From positions 26,553,958-26,617,957 of the forward strand of contig NC_061805.1 in NCBI RefSeq assembly GCF_021462225.1: a stretch of DNA of 64,000 nucleotides. The letters run 5' to 3'. Numbering within the stretch: position 1 is the first letter of the stretch; each line of letters starts with the position of its first letter. Shown piece by piece: positions 10,323 through 22,038 of this stretch. Source of the stretch: Girardinichthys multiradiatus (taxonomy: Eukaryota > Chordata > Actinopteri > Cyprinodontiformes > Goodeidae). The position numbers and the translations under genes were made by a program. The notes beneath the pieces are model-generated. The model was not told where the DNA came from. It made no database searches and was given only the letters and a program-made list of their open reading frames with translations.

Positions 10323-12431
10323 ATTTTAGTTTTTTCAAATGGTTGAGAGAACGTTTAGTGGTCTTAATTCTGTACCTTTACCAGATTGGCTTTTATCTTA
10401 CAAAGCAACACAAATTCCTTTCGGTCAGTTAAAACTACCTTTTGTTAAAAGGACTAAAACACCTCAGGGTGAGCCATCCTCTTTTTACTGGCACCTTTGC
10501 AACTTCATTAAATCCAAAATGTTACTTCTCTAAAAAGACTCAAATTTTTAAAAATATCTTTAAAAGCTCTGTTTAGGTTTATTTCTTTTTTACTTTGGGT
10601 TTAGAGATTGGTATGAGTTCTGATAAATGAGGTTAGTCAAAAAATGCTTTAAGGGTTTTGCTATTTAGCTTTTTAATTTGAATATGAATATGAATATGTG
10701 AAGCACTTTGCATTTAGTTTGTATTAAAGCAGTATGCAAATACAGTGATTGCTTGATTTTTACAGAGAAATATTGTTGATTATGTTGTGAGCTCGATGGG
10801 TACCTAAGAGGGTTGTAGTTGCGGATTAAAGCTGCTCTGAGACATGGTTGGTAAATGTCATCAAAAGCAGCAGTTGAACTGAAAGCATTCAGGCTTTTGA
10901 AAGCTTGTGACGTTCTAGCAAACAACATTGTAATTAGTTTGCATGTTTCCCCCTGACCAATGCTGAAGAAAGCAAGGCATTAAAATCCTTTATTTCATTT
11001 TAATGCCCTGCAGTAAAAAGCATTGCACAGTTATAAACTTTGCTATGAAAAGACCATAATTAATATGAGTGACAAAGCTTGCAACCCTCTGTGGACACGT
11101 TCCTACAGTGTTAAGAGGCACATTACTTTTTTTTGACTCATTGTATAAATCCTGCAGGGAGTGGTTAGTATTTTTCTGTTTATTGAGCTAAACATTTGGT
11201 ATGCTTTTACATCATTATTATCATCATTAAAGAAACATGGAGGAAACTGCTATTAAAAACAGAAACTCTGCTGGTTTAATGAGTTTTGCCCTTAATAGTT
11301 TGGCCTCACTTTGGGCCAGCTGTTTTTAGAGTAAGGCTGACATTCTTAAATGTTAAATGTTAAAAGAGAAATAGATACAAGGGGAGAAGCAGTCGAAGAG
11401 GCTGGAAGGTGAAGCTAAATATGTGGACTACTGGGATTTTGTCCAAAGGTATTTTGCAGTGGTAAGAATCTCTCTCAGTGGTCAAGAAACCCTCTCTATA
11501 TGGTTCTATATATCATAACAGCATTTGTTCTCATGATGATTAATGCAGATCTGTTACTGGTTTGCTCACTACTTAAAGTGCCCCTGACATAGAATGTTTA
11601 TGATAAATCCAATTACATTTATGGAAAGGAAACATTGATAAACTATTTTAAATGGTAAATTTATGCCACTGAAATGAACAGTTGTTGAGATATATGGTCA
11701 TAAATTTCACCAAGCATTTCCAGACTACTCCTTTGCGATTTTGTTGCGCTCTTTTATGACGTCAAAAGGGGAACCCCTGCAGGTAAACTGACTGCTGCTA
11801 CAATGGCAGCAACACAGACAGCAGCGAAGAATCTGATATTTCTTTAGATATATTTCAGTCACTATTAGAGAGAGAGACGCAGCAGTCAAGAGAAGAAAGT
11901 CAGCCTTCATCAGATGGCAGAGCACAGGTGCTGCGGCGTGCAGACAGCCATCTAATTCGACCAGAGTAGATTTTTGCCGGATGCTACCGCACCAGGAAAC
12001 AGCAAGCACAACATCAGGATTTTCAAAATAATTCACTAAAGACGGACTAGATCTCGCTATATTAATAAATACACACATATATGTATATATACACGTGTAT
12101 ATATTAGCAGTTTATATTAGATCAATTAGTTCAGTTACTAGGTTAACTAAAGTATTATAAACCGAGCAATTAAACATTAAATACACCAAACTTAGCAACA
12201 AATGTAGCTTCACTGCACTCGGTGTACTCACCCATTGTTGAACAAAAAACATTAAAATATCTAGATGCACAAACGAAAAATGAAGCAGTTTAACTGGTTT
12301 AACTTTTGCAGAATGAGTTATTTTAGACTTGCTACCGCATTTATCACTGGGATTTATTGCGCGTAAATTAGAATATGGGTTCAGATGAGGCTTGTTTGGC
12401 AGATTAAAAGCCCCCTTTGAAAATAACAACC
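10323..12431. other. No gene recognised
   Basis: AT-rich DNA. 11690-12010 is GC-richer and carries a 117-codon - strand open frame (11725-12078) with no recognised domain, plus a palindromic CRE at 11757. This sub-region could be the edge of an old DNA transposon, but I cannot classify it. Confidence 0.45.
11757..11764. promoter_or_regulatory. Perfect palindromic CRE motif
   Basis: TGACGTCA, the full CREB/ATF consensus. It lies about 23 kb upstream of the pde4d-type promoter with no gene nearby. A match of this length is not evidence of function. Confidence 0.3.
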
Positions 12432-12690
12432 ATTAAGCAGGTATTAAACATATTCTTCATTAAGCCCATGTTTCTGTATTAAAAATATATATATTTTTTA
12501 TAGGTCTGATTTAATATTCTAATCTTAAATTTTGGGTTTTTATTAGCTGCAAGGAGAAAATCATCATAATTAACATAAATAAAGGCTTAAAACATCAGTC
12601 TGTGTGTAATTAATTTATAATGTGTTTCACCAAGATAATTCAGTTTCTAAAATTAATGAACTTTTCAATAATATTCTAATTTATTGAATT
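12432..12690. mobile_element. Terminal region of a Tc1-like element
   Basis: The sequence follows the 3' non-coding and terminal-arm order of a teleost Tc1 family: TTTCTGTATTAAAAAT, then TCTGATTTAATATTCTAAT, TTTGGGTTTTTATTAGCTG, CAGTCTGTGTGTAATTAATT, and a final AACTTTTCAATAATATTCTA. The same family appears at 48590-49285. No transposase remains. Confidence 0.72.
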
Positions 12691-14523
12691 AGCTGTAAAC
12701 CTGATCATTTCATGAAGAATAAACATCATAGTTTAGTATAACATGTAACTGACATCCAAGACTCTGACACACTGGATTTTCTGTAATTTCAGATCAGACT
12801 TGATCATTTTCCAATGTACCCATAAAAAAAAGATGGGCAGTTCTCTATTATTAATACATATTGTAAAATCTTGACCATGCAGCACGTGTTGTAGAATTTG
12901 AATGATATTAGAAATGAATCACACATTTATTATGTTCCTCATCAAGAGAAGTTTATTAGTTTAAGTACATCTACTGAAACATGATTCTTGTTAAAAAAAC
13001 AAAACCCTGGGGAGCCTGATAAATTCACTGAGGTAGCAAAGAAAAAAGAAGATTAAATGTGCACATGTATCCAAGTGTGCTGTGGTCTTCTGGCTCCTTG
13101 AAACAGAATGTGGGCCAGCCAGTCAGCTAATCAGCAATGCAACCACACAACCGATTCCCCTCCAAAGAAGCAAGTGGAAACAGAAAGCAGCAACCAAACC
13201 AAACTAGCACTCAGTAAGCAACCTGCTGCCCAGGTGATTCAAAATCTGCTGAGCACCTGGGCTGTCCAGTTTGGTCTGGGCTAATTAAATTAAACACCTC
13301 ACATTATGAGCTCCAGTGTGGTTCGTTTTTGTCAGCATAGAAATCGTATGATTATTTAAGTTTTGACCCGTTCATTTGGATTTTCCCCTAATGTTTTAAT
13401 GTACAAGGATTTAGATTCTTGTATAATCATGTATTTCTAATATGCTTTAAAGCAAGCAGTTTTATTTAGGAAGCAAGGCTGTGGAGCAAAATTGGATACC
13501 TAATTCCCACTTGTGCAATTGTGAACAGCTTAAATATCCTAAGTTGTAAATCTGATATACTGCACTTAATGCAATCACATCACTGCTAAACAAATTGTTT
13601 TATATAAGTCAGACCCATTCTAAAGTGCGGTTGATATCTCAGAACAGCATATTCACAGGGGCTTAAAGGAAATAAAATAAAAGTTTATGAAGTCATGACC
13701 CTACTATTTCTACTACTACTATTTGTGTACTCTACATAAATGTACCAATAAGCAGAACATGAATAGGTCTGAGAAAGGCCCGATGAGAACCGCAGTTGTT
13801 GTTTGAAGTATTGAGAGAGAGCATAAATGCCTTGTAGCTTAAAATTGGATGAGAAGAAAATAGAGCAGATGCCAGAATTTAAGTAATTAGGGGGAAGTAA
13901 GAACACTGCCAGTCTGAACACAGCACTGTTGAGACGCTTATATTTCAATGTGAAAGGTAGATAAAGAGAGACACTTTGCCGAAAGTTAAACTTACAACTT
14001 TATCCAGTTTTATCTTTGAAAGTGTTGTCATTTTGGGAGTTTGAATTTCAAATTAATTACTTTTTCCCCAGAGGAAGGTCTTAACATTTGTCGAAGTAGT
14101 TTTTGGAGGTCTGGATTACCACTCAGACATCTCCTTAGAGGGAGTAGAAAATTGGTCGCTGACATGGCCACTCAAGGGTCAAATGAAAAGGCTTTTAAAA
14201 CATGAAGTTGTATGAAGGAGTCCCTACGCCACACATAAACTCTGCATGAGGCAGCTACTACCTTGGCAATATCGGTATTATTGCATGTAATGGATTAGTT
14301 AATGGATCAAAAATGCTCTTCTGAGGCAGCTGCTCGTTCTTCATTTCAGATGCAGCCTGATTGTGACATGAGATGCATTCAATAAAGGCTTCATCAGTCC
14401 ATAATTGCTCACTACATGTACTTAAATATGTCACTGAGTCATACATACATTGACTGGTCCTATGTTTCACAATTAAATTCCCTTTTTAAAGTCCCTTTTT
14501 ATATATATAAATATTTAAGATTT
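12691..14523. other. No gene recognised; one small hairpin
   Basis: AT-rich DNA with a GC-richer island at 13080-13330. That island contains a perfect 9-bp inverted repeat GCCCAGGTG ... CACCTGGGC with a 17-base loop (about 13228-13262). No coding motifs. Confidence 0.5.
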
Positions 14524-14524
14524 G

Positions 14525-14605
14525 TTTTGTGGCACTAGTGGCCTTTATTTAGTCATTTTTCATTGAAATTAGGCAGACAGGAAATAGGGTGAAGAGAAGG
14601 GAACA
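14525..14605 (-). mobile_element. 3' fragment of a tRNA-derived SINE (family B)
   Basis: The + strand reads GTGGCACTAGTGGCCTTTAT followed by a GACAGGAAATAGGG-type body. This is the complement of the 3' end (AATAAAGGCCACTAGTGCC) shared with the SINE at 63083. The tRNA-like head is missing. Confidence 0.75.
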
Positions 14606-16836
14606 CATATAGCACAGGTCGATGTTATACAGTCACATATTTTTCGCTTACAAATCTAAATTCACAATGAAAACACAGCTGCGTGATTCAGTATGGATTT
14701 CCACTATAGGATTTTTAAAAAGCACATTTTTAAAAAAACTAACTAGCTAATTTTGCTTTGTTTGTTTTTCGGACAATGACGTCCCAAGAAGTAGAAGAAG
14801 AATGAAGCTGTTCAGCTGCTATTAGGAAACATTATGGTGGACAAGGGACTTTTTACCTGTTTTGACACAGATTGTGTAGTTTTTAAGTTGCAAGCAGTTC
14901 AAGCTCACATGTTTGAGTCATAGTTTCACTCTGATGACCCAACACCCCACTAGCCATGATGGATACTGCCATAGTTGGCACCTTACATAGTCATTTGACA
15001 GCACAGTGACACTGCATGTGATCTCAACTGATACTACTTGGGCTTACCCAAAAAAGTCTCTAATTCAGACTACTGAGGGATTTTTTTCTGACTTCTTTTC
15101 TCTGATGTTTACTAATGGTATAATGTAAACACAGCGGCACTGCAGCTGGATTCATTTTAGGGCTAGCTGGTCGTATTGGGCTCATAACCAGTCTGTCTGG
15201 CTGGCAATTATTTTTAGCATAGGTGTAAGGGGCGATAAAGCATATGCTTAATGTCTTAAGCATATGTCTTAATGCCTTAAGCAAAAATCCGATTATTACC
15301 ATATTATTATCACAACTCCAATCTCAGAATTGTCACAGCAGTTCACATGAATGCTCTTTTATGAACATTTACTGTCCAGTCACATTTCCATAAAATAATA
15401 CATAACCAATACCAGTTGTGAAACAAGTAGTCAAAACAGATCTGATCCGTTTGTATCCATTTCACTGCCTCAAGATTCTAAATGTGGGAACTTAGTTCTT
15501 CTTAGTTCATGTGGGTCTCTCACATACAGCCCTGACCTTTTAACTGAAAGAAGTCTCCCACAAAAAAATAACATGATAATAAGATAATACTGAGAGCCTC
15601 TGCAGTGTGCTAAATGGCCGCAGTTTTCCTTTCGGTGCAGCATCCAATCGCCTCAAATGTACTAAGAGTCTCTATACTTCTATACATTCAATGTCAGGTG
15701 TCATTTTTTACAAATTCTCCTTAAAATGTTTGCTTGTTATCTTCTATCTTGCTCATCACCCATTTTTTTAATCATACAAAAATAGTTTTGGTCATTACTA
15801 ATGCGATTTCTTTCTTTTTTTATTCTTTGGTATGTTTCTGCTAATATAAGTTTAGCTCAAAAGTGAAACTGCATTGGGTGTTATGCACAGTAATTACTCC
15901 ATTATTGCTAATAGCTTGGTTACATATGAGAGAGGAGATGGCATGTGCATGATGTCATTGAACAGGACCCTGGCTGAAGGGAACAATAGAAGATTGAAGA
16001 AGGACAAACATCCTTCCTCACCCACCCTCCTCTTCTCTTCTTACTATGATCAGGTTCAGACAGGGTCAGACCCACTACATCTGCGGAGACCAGTGCAGTG
16101 GTAGAGCACACAATGGACCACACACTGCTTTCTAAGGAGTTGGAAGCTGGCATTGTTTTGTTCTGTGGAAAAACAGAGAGTAGGGCAATTGCATCTATAA
16201 AAGACACATGATGATGTGAGAAAAACAGACAGCTGCAGTGAGTGTGTGTGTGTGTGTGCCTGGAATGAGATTAAAACCTCTATCTGTGATACTATCATAC
16301 AGTGACTCCAGTATATGTCCTGGATGCTCGATAGTTCAGCAGATGAACATTACCTATGTTATCATAATTATGCCTCAGAAGAATAACAGTGATTTAAAGT
16401 GGGCAGAAGAAACCCTATTTTCTTCCAGGCATCCCAGTTGTCTCATTCATTTTATAAATTATCCTCTCATGGCAGCCGCCACAACTCGCACTCAGCTACA
16501 ACTTGCCCTCCTCCTTCCATTCACACATGCCCAATTCATTGCTAAGCCCTTTGTGTCTTCTTAGCATACACTACATAAAAATTGTCTTAATCTATTAATG
16601 TACTTCAAAATGAACAGGTAGGCCCACCTTGTGATTACTGGACATCTTTATCTTAAACACAAATCATAGGGTGCATCCTTTGACTTTCAGCACTACCATC
16701 ATACCACAAAATCCTCAACATCCTTACCTTTATGCCAGCAAAAATATTTGAAAAGTAAGGGAACATAAGTTAAAGATGTCTAGGTAATGTTAGCCAAGTT
16801 ATTTGTTTTTTAATCCATCTTCTTGTGCAAGAATGA
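14606..16836. other. No gene recognised
   Basis: AT-rich DNA with a short (GT)n at about 16238-16257 and several chance open frames of 75-108 codons on both strands. No recognisable domain. Confidence 0.5.
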
Positions 16837-18452
16837 GAAAACAGACCAAAGGTTTGGACACACCTTCTCATTCAAAGAGTTTTCTTTATTTTCATGACTA
16901 TGAATATTGTAGCTTCACACTGAAGGCATCAAAACTATGAATTAACACATGTAGAATTATATACTGAACAAAAAAGTATGAAACAACTGAAAATATGTCT
17001 ATTATTCTAGGTTCTTCAAAGTAGCCACCTTTTGCTTTGATTACTGCTCCTCACACTCTTGGCATTCTGTTGATGAGCTTCAAGAGGTAGTCACCTGAAA
17101 TGGTTTTCACTTCACAGGTGTGCCCTGTCAGGTTTAATAAGTGGGATTTCAAATCTTATAAATGGGGTTGGGACCATCAGTTGTGTTGTGTAGGAGGTGG
17201 ATACAGTACACAGCTGATAGTCCTACTGAATAGACTGTTAGAATTTGTATTATGGCAAGAAAATAGCAGCTAAGTAAAGAAAAACAAGTGGCCATCATTA
17301 CTTTAAGAAATGAAGGTCAGTCAGTCCAAACAATTGGGAAAACTTTGAAAGTGTCCCCAAGTGCAGTCACAAAAACCATCAAGCGCTACAAAGAAATTGG
17401 CTCACATGAGGACCGTCCCAGGAAAGGAAGACCAAGAGTCACCTCTGCTGCGGACAATAAGTTCATCCGAGTCACCAGCCTCAGAAATCGCGGGTTAACA
17501 GCAGCTCAGATAAGAGAACAGGTCAATGCCACACAGAGTTCTAGCAGCAGACACATCTCTAGAACAACTGTTAAGAGGAGACTGTGTGAATCAGGCCTTC
17601 ATGGTAAAATAGCTGCTAGGAAACCACTGCTGAGGACAGGCAACAAGCAGAAGAGACTTGTTTGGGCTAAAGAACACAAGGAATGGACATTAGACCAGTG
17701 GAAATCTGTGCTTTGGTCTGATGAGTCCAAGTTTGAGATCTTTGGTTCCAACCACCGTGTCTTTGTGCGGCGCAGAAGAGGTGAACGAATGGACTCTACA
17801 TGCCTGGTTCCCACCGTGAAGCATGGAGGAGGAGGTGTGATGGTGTGGGGGTGCTTTGCTGGTGACACTGTTGGGGATTTATTCAAAATTGAAGGCATAC
17901 TGAACCAGCATGGCTACCACAGCATCTTGCAGCGGCATGCTATTCCATCCGGTTTGCGTTTAGTTGGACCATCATTTATTTTTCAACAGGACAATGACCC
18001 CAAACACACCTCCAGGCTGTGTAAGGGCTATTTGACCAAGAAGGAGGGTGATGGGTTGCTGCGCCAGATGACCTGGTCTCCACAGTCACTGGACCTGAAC
18101 CCAATCGAGATGGTTTGGGGTGAGCTGGACTGCAGAGTGAAGGCAAAAGGGCCAACAATGCTAAGCATCTCTGGGAACTCCTTCAAGACTGTTGGAAAAC
18201 CATTTCAGGTTGAAGCTCATCAACAGAATGGCAAGAGTGTGCGGAGCTGTAATCAAAGCAAAAGGTGGCTACTTTGAAGAACCTAGAATATAAGACATAT
18301 TTTCAGTTGTTTCATACTTTTTGTTTAGTATATAATTCCACATGTGTTAATTTATAGTTTTGATGCCTTCAGTGTGAAGCTACAATATTCATAGTCATGA
18401 AAATAAAGAAAACTCTTTGAATGAGGTGTGTCCAAACCTTTGGTCCATACTG
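16837..18452 (+). mobile_element. Tc1-like DNA transposon, DD38E type, long terminal arms
   Basis: About 1.6 kb with terminal inverted arms of roughly 150 bp. The left arm begins near CCAAAGGTTTGGACACACC, the right arm ends in its complement, and both share the ATTTTCATGACTATGAATAT stretch. The right edge is followed by TA (18453-18454); the left edge is decayed. The second and third catalytic residues are separated by 38 residues, matching the DD38E group described under the name Intruder (name inferred from spacing). An orphan arm lies at 6514. Confidence 0.93.
17252..18293 (+). pseudogene. DD38E Tc1-like transposase, nonsense and frameshift mutations
   Basis: ATG at 17252 is followed by TAG at codon 5 (17264), after which the frame is open to 18277. 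Visible parts are the helix-turn-helix region (TIGKTLKVSPSAVTKTIKRY), a second DNA-binding block around RGLTAAQIREQV, the first Asp in VLWSDESKF, GGGGVMVWG, the second Asp in FQQDNDPKH and the Glu in LDLNPIEMVW. After about 18157 the frame is wrong: the next frame reads NAKHLWELLQDCWKTISG then stops, and a third from 18210 reads LKLINRMARVCGAVIKAKGG to a stop at 18291. Two indels therefore scramble the last 45 or so residues. All three catalytic residues persist but the protein is inactive. Confidence 0.92.
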
Positions 18453-18454
18453 TA

Positions 18455-19150
18455 GTTGCATGCAAATGTTAGTTCCAAGCACAATACCTTCTTAAATTAC
18501 ATTTCATTGTGGAGTCCTTTGCCCTGTACACCAAATTACTTCAAATTAAAGGCTAAAGGGTCATTTAAAGAAATCTAGGCATGAGGGTAAGTTTCAGACT
18601 TAGAACCCTTTTTGACAAATTGCATACTTTTCTGTTAAATAGTTTAAACTACCACCTACTTGAGGCCAGCCACAATTTACACACTTCAAAATTTTGATGT
18701 CACTAATTTTAGTAGGCAATGGGTGAAGCTGTAGTGACAATTTACAAGTAATATGAAATTATTCATATCCGTGGCAGATTTAAGTTTAGACTAATCTTTT
18801 AATTTAACAAGTTTCTTCTGACAGGAAGTGTTAGAAACATTTTGGAGTTTGACCATCATCGTCCCAACTTGAACCTCAACGACTTGGACCTCAAACATAA
18901 TTACCCCAGTTCAGGCATTGCTGTAATACCAATAAATATTTTTCTATTAATAAGTGCATAAATAATTGATTTTGGAAAACTATTCTCCTTTTACATTGTT
19001 TTATTTTGTTTTGAGAGACACTTGCCTCATTTCCAATCAGAAACCAACTTCTATGCTGAATGAAAGTAAAATTTTATTTAAAACCAGGCTGAAGAATAAT
19101 TTGGTTTCCTAACTGTAGGAGTACATGTGGGTAAACTAAATATTTAAAAA
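18455..19150. other. No gene recognised
   Basis: AT-rich DNA without recognised motifs. Confidence 0.55.
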
Positions 19151-19153
19151 CAA

Positions 19154-19285
19154 ATTCAGTCAGTCAGTCATTTTCTACCGCTTATTCCATAGTGGGTCGC
19201 GGGGGAGCTGGTGCCTATCTTCAGCAGTCTATGGGCGAGAGGCGGGGTACACCCTGGACAGGTCGCCAGTCCATCGCAGGGCAAT
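19154..19285 (-). mobile_element. 5'-truncated SINE (family A), 3' portion
   Basis: The + strand reads TTCTACCGCTTATTCCATAG, GTCGCGGGGGAGCTGGTGCC and GGGTACACCCTGGACAGGTC, the complement of the 3' half of the full-length SINE copies at 26785 and 46978. The (TCAG)n at the left edge is its 3' tail. An A run follows at 19288-19301. Confidence 0.88.
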
Positions 19286-19544
19286 AAAAAAAAAAAAAAA
19301 CAGGACAAATTACCAATGCTATTTAGTTATAGTAAAGGTGAGTGCAAAGATTGACCCTATTTGTGTATACATAGGTAAATTATGACAAGAGCAGTTCACA
19401 TTGTGCAGGTTTGCAAAATAATTTCAATTTACTAAACACTGATGGTGTTTATGAAAAACAGAAAGGAATCCCACGCTTGTTGCTTGTGCGTGCCTCCAGC
19501 AGTCGTTGTATGAGAATTGCTTTGCACCGTGGTCAAGCAAACAG

Positions 19545-19735
19545 TAACTCACAGGGCAACACAGAGACACAAAGGGCATCTATTCACACAAAGACTCATA
19601 GCTAAGAGGATTTGCATTCCAAGTGAACCTAGCATGTTTTTTTTTGTTTTGTTTGTGGGAGAATTGAAGTACCTTAAGAAAACCCACACATGCAAACTCC
19701 ACACAGGAAGTCCCTGGCCTGGCCGAGACCTCTCA
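19545..19735 (-). mobile_element. Degenerate middle part of a family A SINE
   Basis: CAGGGCAACACAGAGACACA, then an interrupted stretch, then AAAACCCACACATGCAAACT follow the order of the family A body on the - strand. There are several indels, including a T-rich insertion. It is an older copy than its neighbour at 19154, and the two could be pieces of one disrupted insertion. Confidence 0.7.
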
Positions 19736-20529
19736 AAAATCTTAACATTTTTGTGCAACATTGTAAACTATTCAATTACAAAAAATTGCCATGAAATGCA
19801 TTCTTCATTACACCAGTGTTTTAACTATGAAAATAATTAAATGGAACCTAAATTGAAAGTGTTACAGTTTCACTTCAAATAATAAAGTCTTCAGTTAAAG
19901 AGTGAGCCACTGTCTGGTGCTGCTTTTTACTGTTCTCTTTTGGTGCTTGTTAAGATCAGCAGAGACAAATCTCTGAACATTAATGTTCAGCTCTCTTTTA
20001 TTCCCATCACTTAGTAGTTCACATTTTTTTTTACCACTGTGCTCTTTGTTCTGAGGGTGTGAAATCTGATAGAAGGTTTTTGCTTCAGCTCTTGTTAAAA
20101 TGTGGTTCGAGTTTTTGCCTGTTTCTGTATCTTTGCTGAATTATTAAGCGTGCGATCAAGCTGGCTGCTGAAACAGTCAGTCATGTGTATCCAAATGACC
20201 CTTAAGATCATCATAAGAACATTATTAAACTAGTAAACAGGAGTCATTTTGTTCTAATTCAGTTTTAATGATTGTTCTGTGCATTGTACTTGATAGAAAG
20301 TTCATATTTTTTTAAAGGGAAGTTGGAAATTGAAACGCTTTTCCATTAGTATCTGTTTGGCTCAACTCGACTCTAAATGGTTTGGGTCATTTTCCAGTAC
20401 AGTTGAGTACTACTTCAATGCGGGCTGGGTTGTCATAGCAGGGTGGGCTAAAAAGTTACATAACATGATTTTTATGCAACCGAATCACAACGCAACAAAG
20501 GTGTGCATTTTTTCATTTCTGGTCTGGTC
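19736..20529. other. No gene recognised
   Basis: AT-rich DNA with nothing recognisable. Confidence 0.55.
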
Positions 20530-20682
20530 TTAAAAATCACACTGATTTTCTGGATTTTTGTTTTAGATTACTTCACCCACAGTTGAAGAGTACCTATGAT
20601 AAAAATTAAAGACTCTTACATGCGTTGCAAGTGGGAAAACCTGCAAAATTGGCAGTGTATCAAATACTTGTTCTCCCCACTG
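20530..20682. mobile_element. Solo terminal inverted repeat of a Tc1-like element
   Basis: It reads TTTTCTGGATTTTTGTTTTA, then CCTATGATAAAAATTAAAGA, TGCAAGTGGGAAAACCTGCA and TATCAAATACTTGTTCTCCC, ending CACTG followed by TA. I recognise this as the terminal arm of a Tc1 family very abundant in teleosts. The partner arm and the body are absent. Confidence 0.82.
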
Positions 20683-20684
20683 TA

Positions 20685-21582
20685 CATCAATATTTTTCTG
20701 AGAATTTCTGGGTTTCTGAAGACTTCAATTAATATTTAAGTCAGCTTTAAATACGACTGAGATGCTGTGGCATGATCTAATGTTGGGTGTCTATGCTCAA
20801 ATAACCCTTTAGTGTGGCTGAATTAAAACAATTCTGCAAGGAAAAGGGGGCACAATGTCTACAGTAATGTAAAAATCTAATCTCCACTTACTGTATACAT
20901 TTGAAAACTGTGTTTTGTATTTAGGTTCTTAGTCTAGTGTTTATTTTGTATGATGAAATACTTTTGTAAAGCAATTTTTGGTTAAAGTTTTTTTCTATCT
21001 AGAAATGTATTATTAAAAAATACGTATAGCTTGTGTTCATCTCCATCATTGAACATATGTAAAGATGTTTGTTGAGGGAAATGTAACACTGAATACTGAT
21101 CTTTTTCTTTTTCTCAATTCATTCAGAAGTATTTTGAAAATATCAGCCTAGTTTAGTAATCTTATCTCCTGAACCTCAAATAACTGAATTTCTAATGTTT
21201 TATTTGTTATGCAGTGGCTCCTAGTTTAGGAACAGCAGTTTTGTTTATTTCTTCTCGCTACGGTTGAAAATGTTTTATTTGATGGCTTCTTTGTAAAATT
21301 AACCTCTGTTGGGCTGCATTTTGAATTTTACATTTTGATATTCCAACTTTCTATGAAATGACTCAGATTTGATAGCTTGAAATCAAGACATCACTGGATT
21401 CTGCCTCACAGCAGGCAATTTAAAACTCCTAATAGAAATGCCTGCTAAATAAAACACAACTGACACATTGACTTGCCGTCATGAGAGAGGCAGGAGTGTT
21501 ACTAACAGCATTTCAATCCTGTAGAGACTCACAATAAGAAACACAAAATGCGATTAGTGAAGATACACAATGGATATTTATT
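20685..21582. other. No gene recognised
   Basis: AT-rich DNA with nothing recognisable. Confidence 0.55.
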
Positions 21583-21980
21583 TGTTTGGCGCTCAGACCC
21601 CAGAGGAAGACAATTAATGCTGATAAAGCATGAACTTGATGAACGTCTTAGAATTTGAATAGTCTTGCCCCGGATCTGGTACTGGTGATGGAGAGGAGGC
21701 CTGAAGGTAATGGAACTGAGAATCCGATGGAGGCAATGGGGTGGAGGAGGGTCGAAACTCAGCCAACAGCTGGGAAATCCATGAATGGGAGTCTTTAAAT
21801 GGGGAGCCTTGAAGGATCATTGGCTGAGGATTACTGGAGCCTTGATGCTGATTGGTTGGTTGCGGAGATGCACGGAGAAGCCATTGGATGGAGCTGGAGA
21901 GTAGGTGTGTCTCCCAGGTTGAATTTACGTCATTACTCCATTAGCACATCTTCTGCTCAGAGAGCCAGCATCACAATACC
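21583..21980 (-). repeat. LTR-like promoter module, copy 1
   Basis: Read on the - strand, it has a CRE-like TGACGTAA overlapping AAATTCAAC (21918-21932), three CCAAT boxes (complement ATTGG at 21883, 21851 and 21819) and a TATA-like TTTAAA at about 21794-21799. Order and spacing match a + strand copy at 28245-28515. This U3-like layout suggests a solo LTR, but TG...CA ends and a target duplication were not confirmed and no retroelement coding is nearby. Confidence 0.6.
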
Positions 21981-22038
21981 TTAGCTGCAAGCTCCACACA
22001 AAAAAGAAAAATCCAACATGGCCATTCTTGATGATTTA

